NCBI GenBank assembly: GCA_965652415.1
Contig: CBFGVH010000004.1
Location: 3,993 to 67,992, forward strand
Reading direction: 5' to 3'
Source: BQJD01 sp965652415
GTDB lineage: Bacteria; Pseudomonadota; Gammaproteobacteria; Arenicellales; CAJQKF01
DNA: 64,000 bases
Shown here: positions 44,446 to 55,886 of the stretch, in pieces
Layout: every line of letters begins with the position of its first letter
Position numbering within the stretch: the stretch's first letter is position 1
Position numbers and translations under genes: made by a program
Notes under the pieces: model-generated
The model's input: only the letters and a program-made list of their open reading frames with translations
The model's database searches: none
Told to the model about the DNA's origin: nothing

Positions 44446-44925
44446 TCAGCTCGAATAGAACAGGTGGCTGCCCACGCGAGCGACGAACCGCTTGCTCCGG
44501 CTCCAGCGGGGGCGAACCTGCTTGCTATGGTAATACAAAAGATTGTCGTATTCAGCCACGACTTGCTTCGACAGGCTCGACTCGGCGATTTTCATCGCCT
44601 TCTTCCAGGCCTTCATGTCGGTGGGGAAGTAGTTGCGCAGGGTATGAGTCCAGCTGAACTGGCGCGGCTGCCACACGACCGCGCACACCGAGTTCGGGAA
44701 ACGCTCGTCGCGCACCCGGTTCAGCGTCACCGCGGCGACCGCCAACTGGCCCTGGCGCGACTCGCCGCGGGCCTCGTGGTAGATGTTCAGGGCCAGGCAG
44801 CCCAGTTCGGTTCGCTCCAGGGCCTCGGTCTGTGCCGGCAACAGGGCCGCCACCATGACGAGTGCCGCTGCAGGCAGCGCGAACGCCCGGACGACGCGTC
44901 GCGCCACAATTCTCGTGCTGGTCAT
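44446..44925 (-). CDS. Cell wall hydrolase, SleB/CwlJ (Hydrolase_2) family
   Basis: A 159-residue exported protein with a hydrophobic N-terminal segment (about residues 13-32) and a Hydrolase_2 domain. The motif LALNIYHEARGES contains the catalytic Glu, followed by AVAAVTLNRVRDERFPNSVCAVVWQ split by short loops. Such enzymes cut peptidoglycan glycan strands. In Gram-negative bacteria they act in cell-wall remodelling rather than spore germination. Its neighbours are unrelated. Confidence 0.86.
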   Translation of the reverse strand: MTSTRIVARRVVRAFALPAAALVMVAALLPAQTEALERTELGCLALNIYHEARGESRQGQLAVAAVTLNRVRDERFPNSVCAVVWQPRQFSWTHTLRNYFPTDMKAWKKAMKIAESSLSKQVVAEYDNLLYYHSKQVRPRWSRSKRFVARVGSHLFYSS

Positions 44926-45150
44926 TAGACGATCAACCGTTCTTTGGGCGAACCCGGATGGGGCAATCCGATCCCGTGACGTTTCCGTCGCCGGGTTCGC
45001 TGGTGAAGTCAGGCGGCCGTATTATCGGTACTCAGCCACGACTTCGCCATGTTTTTTGCATAACCTTAACGTTTCGCCACCTGCGAACCACCTCTCGCCG
45101 CGGCGGCGGGAGCATACAGCCGGTCCTCGCGCGAGATCAATCGGTCGGTT

Positions 45151-45183
45151 CGATACGCATATAAATCAATTATATGCGTATCG
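45151..45183. repeat. Perfect 14-bp AT-rich inverted repeat downstream of prfC
   Basis: CGATACGCATATAA and its exact complement flank the 5-nt centre ATCAA. It lies 22 nt past the prfC stop codon. It lacks a clean U-tract. It may be a 3' stabilising hairpin or an operator for the divergent direction. Confidence 0.6.
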
Positions 45184-45205
45184 CGCCTGATCATCGGCAG
45201 AGGGA

Positions 45206-46786
<1,581 letters not shown>

Positions 46787-46851
46787 GAGATGGCAACGGG
46801 ATTAGATCGGATTGCGCCGGCCTCGCGGATCGGCGGGCGCGCGGGGCGCGG

Positions 46852-46880
46852 ATTATATCGAAAGACCGACCTTCTGAAAA
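46852..46880 (-). promoter_or_regulatory. Sigma-70-type promoter of prfC
   Basis: On the minus strand TTTTCA (46880-46875) and a perfect TATAAT (46857-46852) are separated by 17 nt. The transcript would begin near 46845, about 60 nt before the prfC ATG. Confidence 0.6.
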
Positions 46881-47029
46881 AGTTGGCGCGCCACAATGTG
46901 GCGATTTCGTGGTTTTTGCGCCGCGATGAATCGACGACGACCGCGACACCGGTACAATTTCCGGCAATCGGTTCAATCGCGCCCGGACGCCTCGCGCGCT
47001 TCCGGGCGGGCCTTCGAAGCAGGTTGCCC

Positions 47030-47224
47030 ATGTCGCGAAAATCCAAGCAGTTCGGCGTCTCGAAACATTCGCGGCGCCGTCAGAAACGCAAGAAGCGCGA
47101 ACACGCCCTCGAACCCGTCGCCCTGGTGCACCGCCGGCACGCGACCGTGGTCCAGCAGCTCGTCGCGGCCCGACGGCAAACGGGCATTGCGCTCGACCCC
47201 GGGCTCAGGCGCCTGGTGCCCTGA
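47030..47224 (+). CDS. Possible small basic protein
   Basis: A 64-residue frame opening MSRKSKQFGVSKHSRRRQKRKK, very rich in Lys and Arg in its first 30 residues, then a more neutral tail. It has AGCAGG 7 nt before the ATG, and upstream a weak TCGACG / TACAAT pair (46931-46936 and 46953-46958, 16 nt apart). The basic N-terminus could bind RNA or ribosomes, but no family was recognised. Its 3' end overlaps the convergent rimO by 20 nt. It could also be spurious. Confidence 0.4.
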   Translation: MSRKSKQFGVSKHSRRRQKRKKREHALEPVALVHRRHATVVQQLVAARRQTGIALDPGLRRLVP

Positions 47225-48536
47225 CGACGCGCCCGACGAGGTCGTGGCCGGCGGCATCGGCGATCTCGACCTCGACGAAGTCCCCCGGGGACACCCCCTC
47301 CTCGTAATCCAGGTACACCAACCCGTCGATTTCCGGCGCGTCGGCGAAGCTCCGCGCAACGATGGTGTCCGTTTCGACCACCTCGTCGACCAGCACCGTC
47401 TCGCGCCGTCCGATACGGCGTGCCAGACGCCGGGCCGAGATCTCCTCCTGCAGCGCCATGAGCCGCTCACGTCGCTCGGCGCCCACGTCCCCGGGCACCG
47501 CGCCCGGCAGGTCGTTGGCCGCTGCCCCCTCGACCGGCGAGTACTCGAAGCATCCCACCCGGTCGAGTTCGGCGGCTTCGAGAAAGTCGAGCAGCGTCTC
47601 GAAATCAGCCTCGGTCTCCCCGGGGAATCCGACGATGAAGCTGCTGCGGATGGCGATGTCGGGGCAGATTTCACGCCAGCGCCCGATTCGCGCCAGCGTG
47701 TTCTCGGCGTTGGCCGGGCGGCGCATGGCCTTGAGGATCCGCGGCTCGGCATGCTGCAGCGGCACGTCGAGGTAGGGCAGCACGGCGCCGTCGGCCATCA
47801 GCGGCACGAGGTCGTCGACGTTGGGATAAGGGTAGACGTAGTGCATTCGCACCCAGGCGCCGAGGCTGCCGAGTTCGCGCGCCAGGTCGACGAGCCGCGT
47901 TCGCACCTCGCGCCCGCGCCAGCTCGCCGCCCGGTAGCCGAGATCGACTCCGTAGGCGCTGGTGTCCTGGGAGATGACCAGCAGTTCGCGAACGCCCGCC
48001 GACACGAGCTTCTCCGCCTCGGCCATGACGTCGTCGACAGGCCTGCTGACCAGCCGCCCGCGCATGCTCGGTATGATGCAGAAGGTGCACTTGTGGTTGC
48101 AGCCCTCGGCGATCTTCAGGTAGGCGTAGTGCCGCGGCGTCAGCTTGATGCCGCCAGGGGGAATCAGGCTGGTGAACGGGTCGGCGGGCGGCGGCGCAGC
48201 GGCGTGGATCGCCTCCATCACCGTGTCGTAGGCGGCCGGGCCCGAGATCGACAGCACGTCCGGGAAGCGCTCGCGAATGGTGTCGGCCCGCTTGCCGAGA
48301 CAGCCGGTCACCACCACCCGCCCGTTTTCGGCCATGGCCTCGCCGATGGCGTCCAGCGACTCGGCCACCGCCGACTCGATGAAGCCGCAGGTGTTGACCA
48401 CCACCACGTCGGCGTCCTGGTAGGAGCCGCTGACGGCGTAGCCCTCGGCACGCAGGCGGGTCAGGATTCGCTCGGAATCGACCAGCGCCTTGGGACAGCC
48501 GAGGCTGACGAATCCGACCGATCGCGTGTCCGTCAT
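47205..48536 (-). CDS. rimO: Ribosomal protein S12 methylthiotransferase
   Basis: A 443-residue radical SAM enzyme that adds a methylthio group to Asp89 of ribosomal protein S12. The N-terminal UPF0004 domain has the three cysteines in SLGCPKALVDSE, NTCGFIESA and VTGCLGKR. The radical SAM motif is EGCNHKCTFCIIP, followed by a C-terminal TRAM domain. ATG 48536 shares one base with the ppsR stop (TGATG), so translation is coupled. Length agrees with E. coli RimO. Confidence 0.96.
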   Translation of the reverse strand: MTDTRSVGFVSLGCPKALVDSERILTRLRAEGYAVSGSYQDADVVVVNTCGFIESAVAESLDAIGEAMAENGRVVVTGCLGKRADTIRERFPDVLSISGPAAYDTVMEAIHAAAPPPADPFTSLIPPGGIKLTPRHYAYLKIAEGCNHKCTFCIIPSMRGRLVSRPVDDVMAEAEKLVSAGVRELLVISQDTSAYGVDLGYRAASWRGREVRTRLVDLARELGSLGAWVRMHYVYPYPNVDDLVPLMADGAVLPYLDVPLQHAEPRILKAMRRPANAENTLARIGRWREICPDIAIRSSFIVGFPGETEADFETLLDFLEAAELDRVGCFEYSPVEGAAANDLPGAVPGDVGAERRERLMALQEEISARRLARRIGRRETVLVDEVVETDTIVARSFADAPEIDGLVYLDYEEGVSPGDFVEVEIADAAGHDLVGRVVRAPGA

Positions 48537-49357
48537 CAGTAGATATCCCGCTTCAGGCCCATCTGCTGCATCACCCGGCTGGCGATCTCCTCGATGGACA
48601 GGGAGGTGGTATCGGCGGTCGGCAGGTGGTGGCGCATGAACAGGTTCTCGGCCTGCCCGACCTCGTAGCGACACTGCTGCATGCTGGCGTACTTGCTGCC
48701 GTTGCGGCGCTCCTGTCGGATCTGCTGCAGCCGCTCCGGGCGGATCGTCAGCCCGAACAGTCGCTCGCGGTAGTCCTTGAGGGCGCGCGGCAGGGTCAGC
48801 TTCTCGAGGTCCTGGTCGGTCAGGGGGAAATTGGCGCAGTACACCCCGAACTGCATGGCGAGGTAGAGGCTGACCGGCGACTTGCCGACCCGGGACACCC
48901 CCACGAGGATGACGTCGGCCTTGTCGTAGTCGCGCACGTTGAGGCCGTCGTCGCAGTGTACCGCGTAGTTCACCGCGCCGATGCGGTTGGTGTAGCGCAC
49001 CGGGTCGACGATGCCGTGGGAGACCCCGATGCTGTGCGAGGAGCGCTGGTCGAGTTCCTGCTCCAGGGGGTCGAGGAAGGTGCCGAACAGGTCGAACACC
49101 ACCCCGTCGCAGGTCAGAAGGCGGCCGCGATGGTTGTCGTCGACGAAGGTGGCGAACACCAGCGGCCGCACCCCGGCGACGCGGCCGGCCTCGTTGATTT
49201 GTCTTACGACGTCGCTCACCTTATCATCCGAGTCCACGAACGGAAGTGTGGCCACGTCGAAATCGACGTTGGGGAACTGCGTCAACAGGCTGTGGCTCAT
49301 CATTTCCGCGGTAATCCCGGTTCGGTCGGATACCACGAATACGGGTCGATTGCTCAT
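48536..49357 (-). CDS. ppsR: PEP synthase regulatory kinase/phosphorylase
   Basis: A 273-residue DUF299 bifunctional regulator. It phosphorylates PpsA on the Thr near its catalytic His using ADP, and removes that phosphate with inorganic phosphate. The P-loop-like motif GVSRVGKSPVSLYL is around residues 147-160, and the N-terminal VVSDRTGITAEMM segment is typical. ATG 49357 gives the usual family length; ATGs at 49372 and 49369 add five residues. It is divergent from its target ppsA and coupled to rimO. Confidence 0.92.
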   Translation of the reverse strand: MSNRPVFVVSDRTGITAEMMSHSLLTQFPNVDFDVATLPFVDSDDKVSDVVRQINEAGRVAGVRPLVFATFVDDNHRGRLLTCDGVVFDLFGTFLDPLEQELDQRSSHSIGVSHGIVDPVRYTNRIGAVNYAVHCDDGLNVRDYDKADVILVGVSRVGKSPVSLYLAMQFGVYCANFPLTDQDLEKLTLPRALKDYRERLFGLTIRPERLQQIRQERRNGSKYASMQQCRYEVGQAENLFMRHHLPTADTTSLSIEEIASRVMQQMGLKRDIY

Positions 49358-49469
49358 CGGGCTCAACATCATGGGTCACGGCTCGCCGGCGAGGCCGCGA
49401 GTCGGCGGGGCCCGTATTCTACCAGTCGACGCACCCTCTCGTTTTATCAATACACGGGAATCCCATCCA

Positions 49470-51866
49470 ATGAGTGACAACCTGGTCTGGTTCACCGACC
49501 TGGGCATGGGCGACGTGCCCCGCGTGGGGGGCAAGAACGCCTCACTGGGCGAGATGATCAGCGCGCTGGCCGACAGCGGCATCGAGGTGCCCGGCGGCTT
49601 CGCCACCACGGCCGACGCCTACAGGCGGCACCTGGCCCGCGACGGCCTCGACAAGCGCATCGCCGGGGTGCTCGACGCCCTCGACGTCGACGACGTCTCG
49701 GCCCTCACCGCCGCCGGCCGGCAGATCAGGCAGTGGATCGAGGACGCGCCCCTGCCGGAGGACCTCGAGAACGAGATCCGCGAGGCCTATCGCACCCTCG
49801 GCGACGGGCGCGACGCGGCCGTCGCGGTGCGCTCCTCGGCCACCGCCGAGGACCTTCCCGAGGCATCGTTCGCCGGTCAGCAGGAGACCTTTCTCAACGT
49901 TTGCGGCGCCGACGCGGTGCTGGCCGCGACGAGGCGCGTGTTCGCCTCGCTGTTCAACGACCGGGCCATCTCCTACCGCGTCCACCAGGGCTTCACCCAC
50001 GCCGACGTGGCGCTGTCCGCGGGCATCCAGTACATGGTGCGCAGCGACATCGGCTCGAGCGGGGTCATGTTCACTCTCGACACCGAGTCCGGCTTCGACC
50101 GCGCCGTGTTCATCACCTCGTCGTTCGGCCTCGGCGAGTGCGTGGTGCAGGGTGCGGTCAATCCCGACGAGTTCTACGTCTACAAGCCGGCGCTGGCCGC
50201 CGGCCGGCCGGCCATCCTCAAGCGCTCGCTCGGCTCCAAGCTGATCAAGATGGTCTACGCCGACGGCGGCGAGCACCCGGTGACCGTGGTGGACACCCCC
50301 GCCGACGAACGGGCCCGGTTCTCCCTCGGCGACGACGACGTCCACGAGCTGGCGCGGATGGCCGTCGCCATCGAGAAGCACTACGGCCGGCCCATGGACA
50401 TCGAGTGGGGCAAGGACGGCGAGACCGGCAGGCTGTACATCCTGCAGGCCAGGCCCGAGACGGTGGTCAGCCGCGGCAACGGCCAGGTGCTGGAGCGCTT
50501 CGCCCTGAAGGCGCGCGGCGAGGTACTGGCCGAGGGCCGCGCCATCGGCCAGCGCATCGGCTCCGGGACAGTGCGCATCGTGCCGGACGTCGAGCACCTC
50601 GCCCGGGTCGAGGCTGGCGACGTGCTGGTCACCGACATGACCGACCCCGACTGGGAGCCGGTCATGAAACGCGCCAGCGCCATCGTCACCAACCGCGGCG
50701 GGCGCACCTGCCACGCCGCCATCATCGCCCGCGAGTTGGGCGTGCCGGCGGTGGTGGGCTGCGGCGATGCGACCTCAAGAATCACCGACGGCGCCGAGGT
50801 CACGGTCTCCTGCGCCGAGGGCGACAACGGCTACGTCTATGCCGGCCACCTCGACTTCGAGGTCAAGCGGGTGGCCCTCGACGACATGCCGGCACTGCCC
50901 TTCGAGATCATGATGAATGTCGGCAACCCCGAGAGGGCCTTCGACTTCGCCCGCCTGCCGGGCTACGGGGTCGGCCTGGCCCGGCTCGAGTTCATCATCA
51001 ACAACACCATCGGCATTCACCCCAAGGCGGCGCTGCACTACGACGACATGCCCGCCGACGTTCGCCAACGCATCGATGCCGCGAGTCGAGGCTACGCCGA
51101 CCCGGTGCGCTTCTACGTCGACAAGCTGGCCGAGGGCATCGCCACCCTGGGCGCGGCCTTCGACCCCAAGCCCGTCATCATTCGCCTGTCTGACTTCAAG
51201 TCCAACGAGTACGCCAACATGATCGGCGGCGGCGAGTTCGAGCCCGACGAGGAGAACCCGATGCTGGGTTTCCGCGGCGCCTCGCGCTACATCGACGCCG
51301 GCTTTCGCGAGTGCTTCGACCTCGAGTGCCGGGCGTTGAAATTCGTGCGCGACGAGATGGGGCTGACCAACATCCGGGTGATGGTCCCGTTCGTGCGCAC
51401 CCTCGACGAGGCGCGCCAGGTCACCGACCTCCTGGCCGCCAACGGCCTGGCGCGGGGCGACAACGGGCTGAAGGTCATCATGATGTGCGAGATCCCCTCC
51501 AACGCCCTGCTCGCGGAGGAGTTCCTGGAGCACTTCGACGGCTTCTCCATCGGCTCGAACGACCTCACCCAGCTCACCCTGGGCCTGGATCGCGACTCGG
51601 GCATCATCTCGCACCTGTTCGACGAGCGCGACCCGGCTGTCAAGGCGCTGCTGGCCAGGGCCATTTCCGCCTGCAGGCAGGCCGGCAAGTACGTCGGCAT
51701 CTGCGGCCAGGGCCCGTCCGACCACCCCGACCTAGCCCGCTGGCTGATGGACCAGGGCATCGACAGCGTCTCGCTCAATCCGGACACCGTGGTGGAGACC
51801 TGGCTGTTCCTCGCCGAGGCCGCCCCGCATTCTTGCGACCAGGGGGATCACCGCGTTGACGCGTAA
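49470..51866 (+). CDS. ppsA: Phosphoenolpyruvate synthase
   Basis: A 798-residue PEP synthase converting pyruvate + ATP to PEP + AMP + phosphate, for gluconeogenesis. It has an ATP-grasp N-terminal domain, a swivelling phosphohistidine domain with GGRTCHAAIIAREL (catalytic His415, regulated Thr413) and a PEP-binding C-terminal domain ending with GICGQGPSDHP (catalytic Cys745). The offsets match E. coli PpsA. ATG 49470 is used. Its final codons also contain the -35 box of the toxin-antitoxin promoter. PpsR next door is its regulator. Confidence 0.97.
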   Translation: MSDNLVWFTDLGMGDVPRVGGKNASLGEMISALADSGIEVPGGFATTADAYRRHLARDGLDKRIAGVLDALDVDDVSALTAAGRQIRQWIEDAPLPEDLENEIREAYRTLGDGRDAAVAVRSSATAEDLPEASFAGQQETFLNVCGADAVLAATRRVFASLFNDRAISYRVHQGFTHADVALSAGIQYMVRSDIGSSGVMFTLDTESGFDRAVFITSSFGLGECVVQGAVNPDEFYVYKPALAAGRPAILKRSLGSKLIKMVYADGGEHPVTVVDTPADERARFSLGDDDVHELARMAVAIEKHYGRPMDIEWGKDGETGRLYILQARPETVVSRGNGQVLERFALKARGEVLAEGRAIGQRIGSGTVRIVPDVEHLARVEAGDVLVTDMTDPDWEPVMKRASAIVTNRGGRTCHAAIIARELGVPAVVGCGDATSRITDGAEVTVSCAEGDNGYVYAGHLDFEVKRVALDDMPALPFEIMMNVGNPERAFDFARLPGYGVGLARLEFIINNTIGIHPKAALHYDDMPADVRQRIDAASRGYADPVRFYVDKLAEGIATLGAAFDPKPVIIRLSDFKSNEYANMIGGGEFEPDEENPMLGFRGASRYIDAGFRECFDLECRALKFVRDEMGLTNIRVMVPFVRTLDEARQVTDLLAANGLARGDNGLKVIMMCEIPSNALLAEEFLEHFDGFSIGSNDLTQLTLGLDRDSGIISHLFDERDPAVKALLARAISACRQAGKYVGICGQGPSDHPDLARWLMDQGIDSVSLNPDTVVETWLFLAEAAPHSCDQGDHRVDA

Positions 51867-51889
51867 CACAGTTACACGTAGACTGTGTT
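51856..51889 (+). promoter_or_regulatory. Promoter and operator of the RHH/PIN toxin-antitoxin pair
   Basis: TTGACG (51856-51861) and TAGACT (51879-51884) are 17 nt apart, with the -35 inside the last codons of ppsA. The predicted start falls on or next to the antitoxin ATG at 51891, which has no Shine-Dalgarno, so the mRNA may be leaderless. Inverted repeats AACACAG (51865-51871) and CTGTGTT (51883-51889) overlap spacer and -10, as expected for autorepression. Confidence 0.7.
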
Positions 51890-51890
51890 C

Positions 51891-52121
51891 ATGAAAAACA
51901 TCACCCTCAGCATCGACGAGAAGATACTGGCCGCCGCCCGACGGTACGCCGCGGAACAAAACTCCTCGGTGAACGCAATCGTGCGCGAGTACCTGGCCGA
52001 CATTGCCCGGCGGGAAGATCGGGCGGCCCGGGCCCGCGAACGCCTCGGGCAGCTCGGCCGAGAGTCCAGCGCCCGGATCGGGGCGAGGAAGTGGCAGCGC
52101 GACGAATTGCATGAGCGTTGA
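51891..52121 (+). CDS. Ribbon-helix-helix antitoxin (VapB-like)
   Basis: A 76-residue protein with an N-terminal ribbon-helix-helix DNA-binding fold (KNITLSIDEKILAAARRYA, about residues 2-20, then SSVNAIVREYL) and a basic C-terminal tail (about 45-76) that would wrap the toxin. Such antitoxins neutralise the PIN toxin and repress their own promoter. The stop codon lies 11 nt inside the toxin gene. It starts 24 nt after ppsA but has its own promoter, and may also be read through from ppsA. Confidence 0.82.
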   Translation: MKNITLSIDEKILAAARRYAAEQNSSVNAIVREYLADIARREDRAARARERLGQLGRESSARIGARKWQRDELHER

Positions 52122-52524
52122 GTGCTTCCTGGATACCAACGTCCTGGTTTACGCGGCGGCGGGCGACGAGGAAACGGAAAAGCGCGACACTGCGCTGCGG
52201 CTGATAGAGGAAACCGATTTCGGCCTCTCCGCCCAAGTCATGCAGGAATTCTACGTAACGGTGGTGCGCAAGGCGAAGGTTCCCCTGTCCCCGGTCGCGG
52301 CGCTGGAGTGGATCGAGCAGCTTCGAGCATTTCCGTGCGCAGTAATCGACGCCAGCCTCGTCATGGTCGCCGTTGAGAACAGCGAGCGATATCGAATCTC
52401 CTATTGGGACGGCGCCATCGTCGCCGCGGCCGAGTCCCTTCAGGCGCCGATACTGTACAGCGAAGACCTCAACCACCAGCAGGTCTATGGCTCGGTCCGA
52501 GTCATGAACCCGTTTTTTGCCTGA
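52111..52524 (+). CDS. PIN-domain ribonuclease toxin (VapC-like)
   Basis: A 137-residue PIN protein. Four acidic active-site residues are recognisable: Asp in CFLDTNVLVYA, Glu in VMQEFYVT, Asp in SYWDGAIVAAA, and Asp in YSEDLNHQQ. PIN toxins cut tRNA or rRNA with Mg2+ when free of antitoxin. ATG 52111 overlaps the antitoxin by 11 nt, typical of translational coupling. The pair appears complete and potentially active. Confidence 0.88.
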   Translation: MSVECFLDTNVLVYAAAGDEETEKRDTALRLIEETDFGLSAQVMQEFYVTVVRKAKVPLSPVAALEWIEQLRAFPCAVIDASLVMVAVENSERYRISYWDGAIVAAAESLQAPILYSEDLNHQQVYGSVRVMNPFFA

Positions 52525-52599
52525 TCCGCGGAGTCGCTCGATACCCCTGCGGCTGATCGGACCTGCACTCTGCTGCAGTTGCCATCGACCACCCGGCCG

Positions 52600-54267
<1,668 letters not shown>

Positions 54268-54388
54268 GAAAACGCAACGTGGTGTTGACTGCAGGTTGCC
54301 CCGGGTGCCGGGGGGAGAGTGCTGCCACGGCCCGGCCGTTACGCCGAACCAGGGGCCGAGCCCGGCGCGGTGCCGGGCGCTGCCCGGG

Positions 54389-54631
54389 TCACTGTGACGA
54401 CGGGGACGCTTGCGACTCGCGCTCGAGTTCCGCGACCCGGGCCTCAAGGGCCTCGAGCTTGCGGCGGGTCCGAAGCAGCACCTGGCGCTGGACTTCCAGC
54501 TCCTCTCGCGAGACGAGATCCATATCCTCGAGCGCGGCACGCACGGCGGCGCGGACATTGCGACGCACGTCCTCGCCCATGCGCTCGGGGAGCATGGCAT
54601 TGACGGCGCCGGCCAGGTCCTTGAGTAGCAC
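54389..54631 (-). CDS. ubiK: Ubiquinone biosynthesis accessory factor UbiK (BMFP family)
   Basis: An 80-residue small helical protein of the BMFP/YqiC family. UbiK helps the soluble Ubi complex make ubiquinone under aerobic conditions. The N-terminal part has LLKDLAGAVNAMLPERM, then DVRRNVRAAVRAALEDMDLVSREELEVQ and a C-terminal coiled coil (about residues 45-75). GTG 54631 is chosen because GGAG lies 9 nt upstream and the family begins here; an upstream ATG at 54715 would include the promoter region. Its -10 is at 54663-54668. Confidence 0.85.
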   Translation of the reverse strand: MLLKDLAGAVNAMLPERMGEDVRRNVRAAVRAALEDMDLVSREELEVQRQVLLRTRRKLEALEARVAELERESQASPSSQ

Positions 54632-54662
54632 TTGACGGATCTCCGAAACTCCTCGGGTGCCG

Positions 54663-54668
54663 ATTATA
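54663..54668 (-). promoter_or_regulatory. Perfect -10 hexamer of ubiK
   Basis: Minus strand TATAAT ends 32 nt before the ubiK GTG. The -35 region is weak (TTCGCC at 16 nt). Confidence 0.45.
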
Positions 54669-54848
54669 GCGTCATCCGCGCGCCGGCGAAGCACGTGTCG
54701 CCAGCGAATAGCCACCGGTTCGCCACCGGGAATGCAACTCTTGACCCTTGACGGGGTTTAAGGTGCCGCTGTCGACCGCACGGTCGACCATTGGCAAACC
54801 GGCTGCAACTCCCGCCGGTGGACGGCAACGTCCCTCCCGTGATTGAGC

Positions 54849-54878
54849 GTCCCCCGGAACCCCCGGGGGACTTTTTTT
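54849..54878 (+). terminator. Intrinsic terminator facing the channel gene
   Basis: A 9-bp stem GTCCCCCGG / CCGGGGGAC with a 5-nt loop is followed by seven T residues. No protein gene on the plus strand precedes it within 2.3 kb, so it probably ends a small RNA or a leader transcript. Confidence 0.8.
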
Positions 54879-54885
54879 CGGGTTG

Positions 54886-54915
54886 TTGACAGGATCGGCG
54901 GTCCTCCCGTACTTT
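54886..54915 (+). promoter_or_regulatory. Sigma-70-type promoter of the ion channel gene
   Basis: TTGACA (54886-54891) and TACTTT (54910-54915) are 18 nt apart. The predicted start near 54922 gives a leader of about 140 nt before the channel ATG. Confidence 0.6.
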
Positions 54916-55060
54916 TTTGCCGCACCTCCCGGCCGGTCCCCATGAATCAACGCCTCCCGACGCCGCCGAATCGCGGCAGCGGACCTTCCCCCGCCCTGGA
55001 CAGCTCCAGGGCCGCTGCCGGGTCTTGCCCGCGAGCGGCGGCATCCGCCGGATGGGCATC

Positions 55061-55792
55061 ATGATGCAACGGCTCCACCGGCTGGTCGACGAACATACCG
55101 TCGCCGGCAGGCGCTTCGCCTGGTTCATCCAGGCGCTGATCGTCGTATCGATGATCAGCTTCACCATCGAGACCCTGCCCGACCTGCCTGCCGACTGGAT
55201 GCGCGCGTTCGCGTGGCTGGAGATCGTGGTCGTGTTGATCTTCACTTTCGAGTACGTACTTCGCGTGCTTTGCGCGCCGAGCAAGCCGCGCTTCATCTTC
55301 AGTTTCTTCGGACTCGTCAACCTGGCGGCCATTGCGCCCTTCTATCTCGCCACGGGCCTGGACCTTCGCTCGGTGCGGATCCTGAGACTGCTGCGCCTTC
55401 TGCGCATCATCAAGCTGTTCCGCTACAACCGCGCCGCCCAGCGCCTGGCACGCGCCTTCGTCCAGGTGCGTCACGAACTGGTGCTTTTCATCGTCCTGAT
55501 CGTCGTCCTGCTGTACCTGTCCGCGGTCGGCATCTACTACTTCGAGAACGAAGCGCAGCCCGACAAGTTCAAGTCGGTGCCGCACAGCATGTGGTGGGCG
55601 CTGGCGACCTTGACCACCGTGGGCTACGGCGACATCTACCCGATCACCGCCGGCGGCCGCTTCTTCACCTTCATCGTCCTGATACTCGGCCTCGGCGTAA
55701 TCGCGGTGCCAACAGGCCTGGTCGCCTCCGCGCTGACCAACGCCAGGGACGACGAGCCGAACGACGAGAGCCGGCCCCCGTCAGTACAGTGA
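55061..55792 (+). CDS. Voltage-gated potassium channel subunit
   Basis: A 243-residue six-helix ion channel. The voltage sensor S4 is clear: RSVRILRLLRLLRIIKLFR (about residues 103-121) with regularly spaced Arg. The pore loop has the K+ filter TVGYGD (about residue 186-191). S5 and S6 flank it, and a short acidic cytoplasmic tail ends the protein. Bacterial members form homotetramers. ATG 55061 has GGATGG upstream; ATGs at 55052 and 55064 are equally possible. No RCK domain is present. Confidence 0.9.
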   Translation: MMQRLHRLVDEHTVAGRRFAWFIQALIVVSMISFTIETLPDLPADWMRAFAWLEIVVVLIFTFEYVLRVLCAPSKPRFIFSFFGLVNLAAIAPFYLATGLDLRSVRILRLLRLLRIIKLFRYNRAAQRLARAFVQVRHELVLFIVLIVVLLYLSAVGIYYFENEAQPDKFKSVPHSMWWALATLTTVGYGDIYPITAGGRFFTFIVLILGLGVIAVPTGLVASALTNARDDEPNDESRPPSVQ

Positions 55793-55886
55793 TGATGCGC
55801 TTGCGAACCGGGGCGGCGCGAAACGGCCTCAGTACAACAATCGCCCATCGTCGAACGACGGTCGCATCGGGGGGATCCCGGCGACC

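Larger units (their letters stand above)
54632..55060. other. Long intergenic region with promoters, terminator and possible small RNA or leader
   Basis: No protein gene was convincing in these 429 nt. They hold the ubiK -10 (54663-54668, minus), an inverted repeat GTCGACCG-CA-CGGTCGAC (54771-54788), a hairpin GGACG-GCAA-CGTCC (about 54822-54835), an intrinsic terminator (54849-54878, plus) and a channel-gene promoter (54886-54915). A 40-codon reading frame from ATG 54942 ends at 55064, where its TGA overlaps an ATG of the channel gene; it may be a short upstream frame or chance. Confidence 0.6.

Noticed and set aside
54735..54775. MerR-type promoter (TTGACC... TTTAAGG)
   Set aside because: The spacing and dyad symmetry do not fit MerR operators, and no MerR gene is present.
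54790..54880. Mini-ykkC or other known riboswitch ahead of the channel gene
   Set aside because: A GCAA-loop hairpin is present, but the paired ACGR-loop hairpins and conserved sequences of known classes could not be found.
54842..55064. Upstream ORF of up to 73 codons as a protein gene
   Set aside because: It crosses the terminator hairpin and has no Shine-Dalgarno; only the shorter frame from 54942 is kept as a remark.
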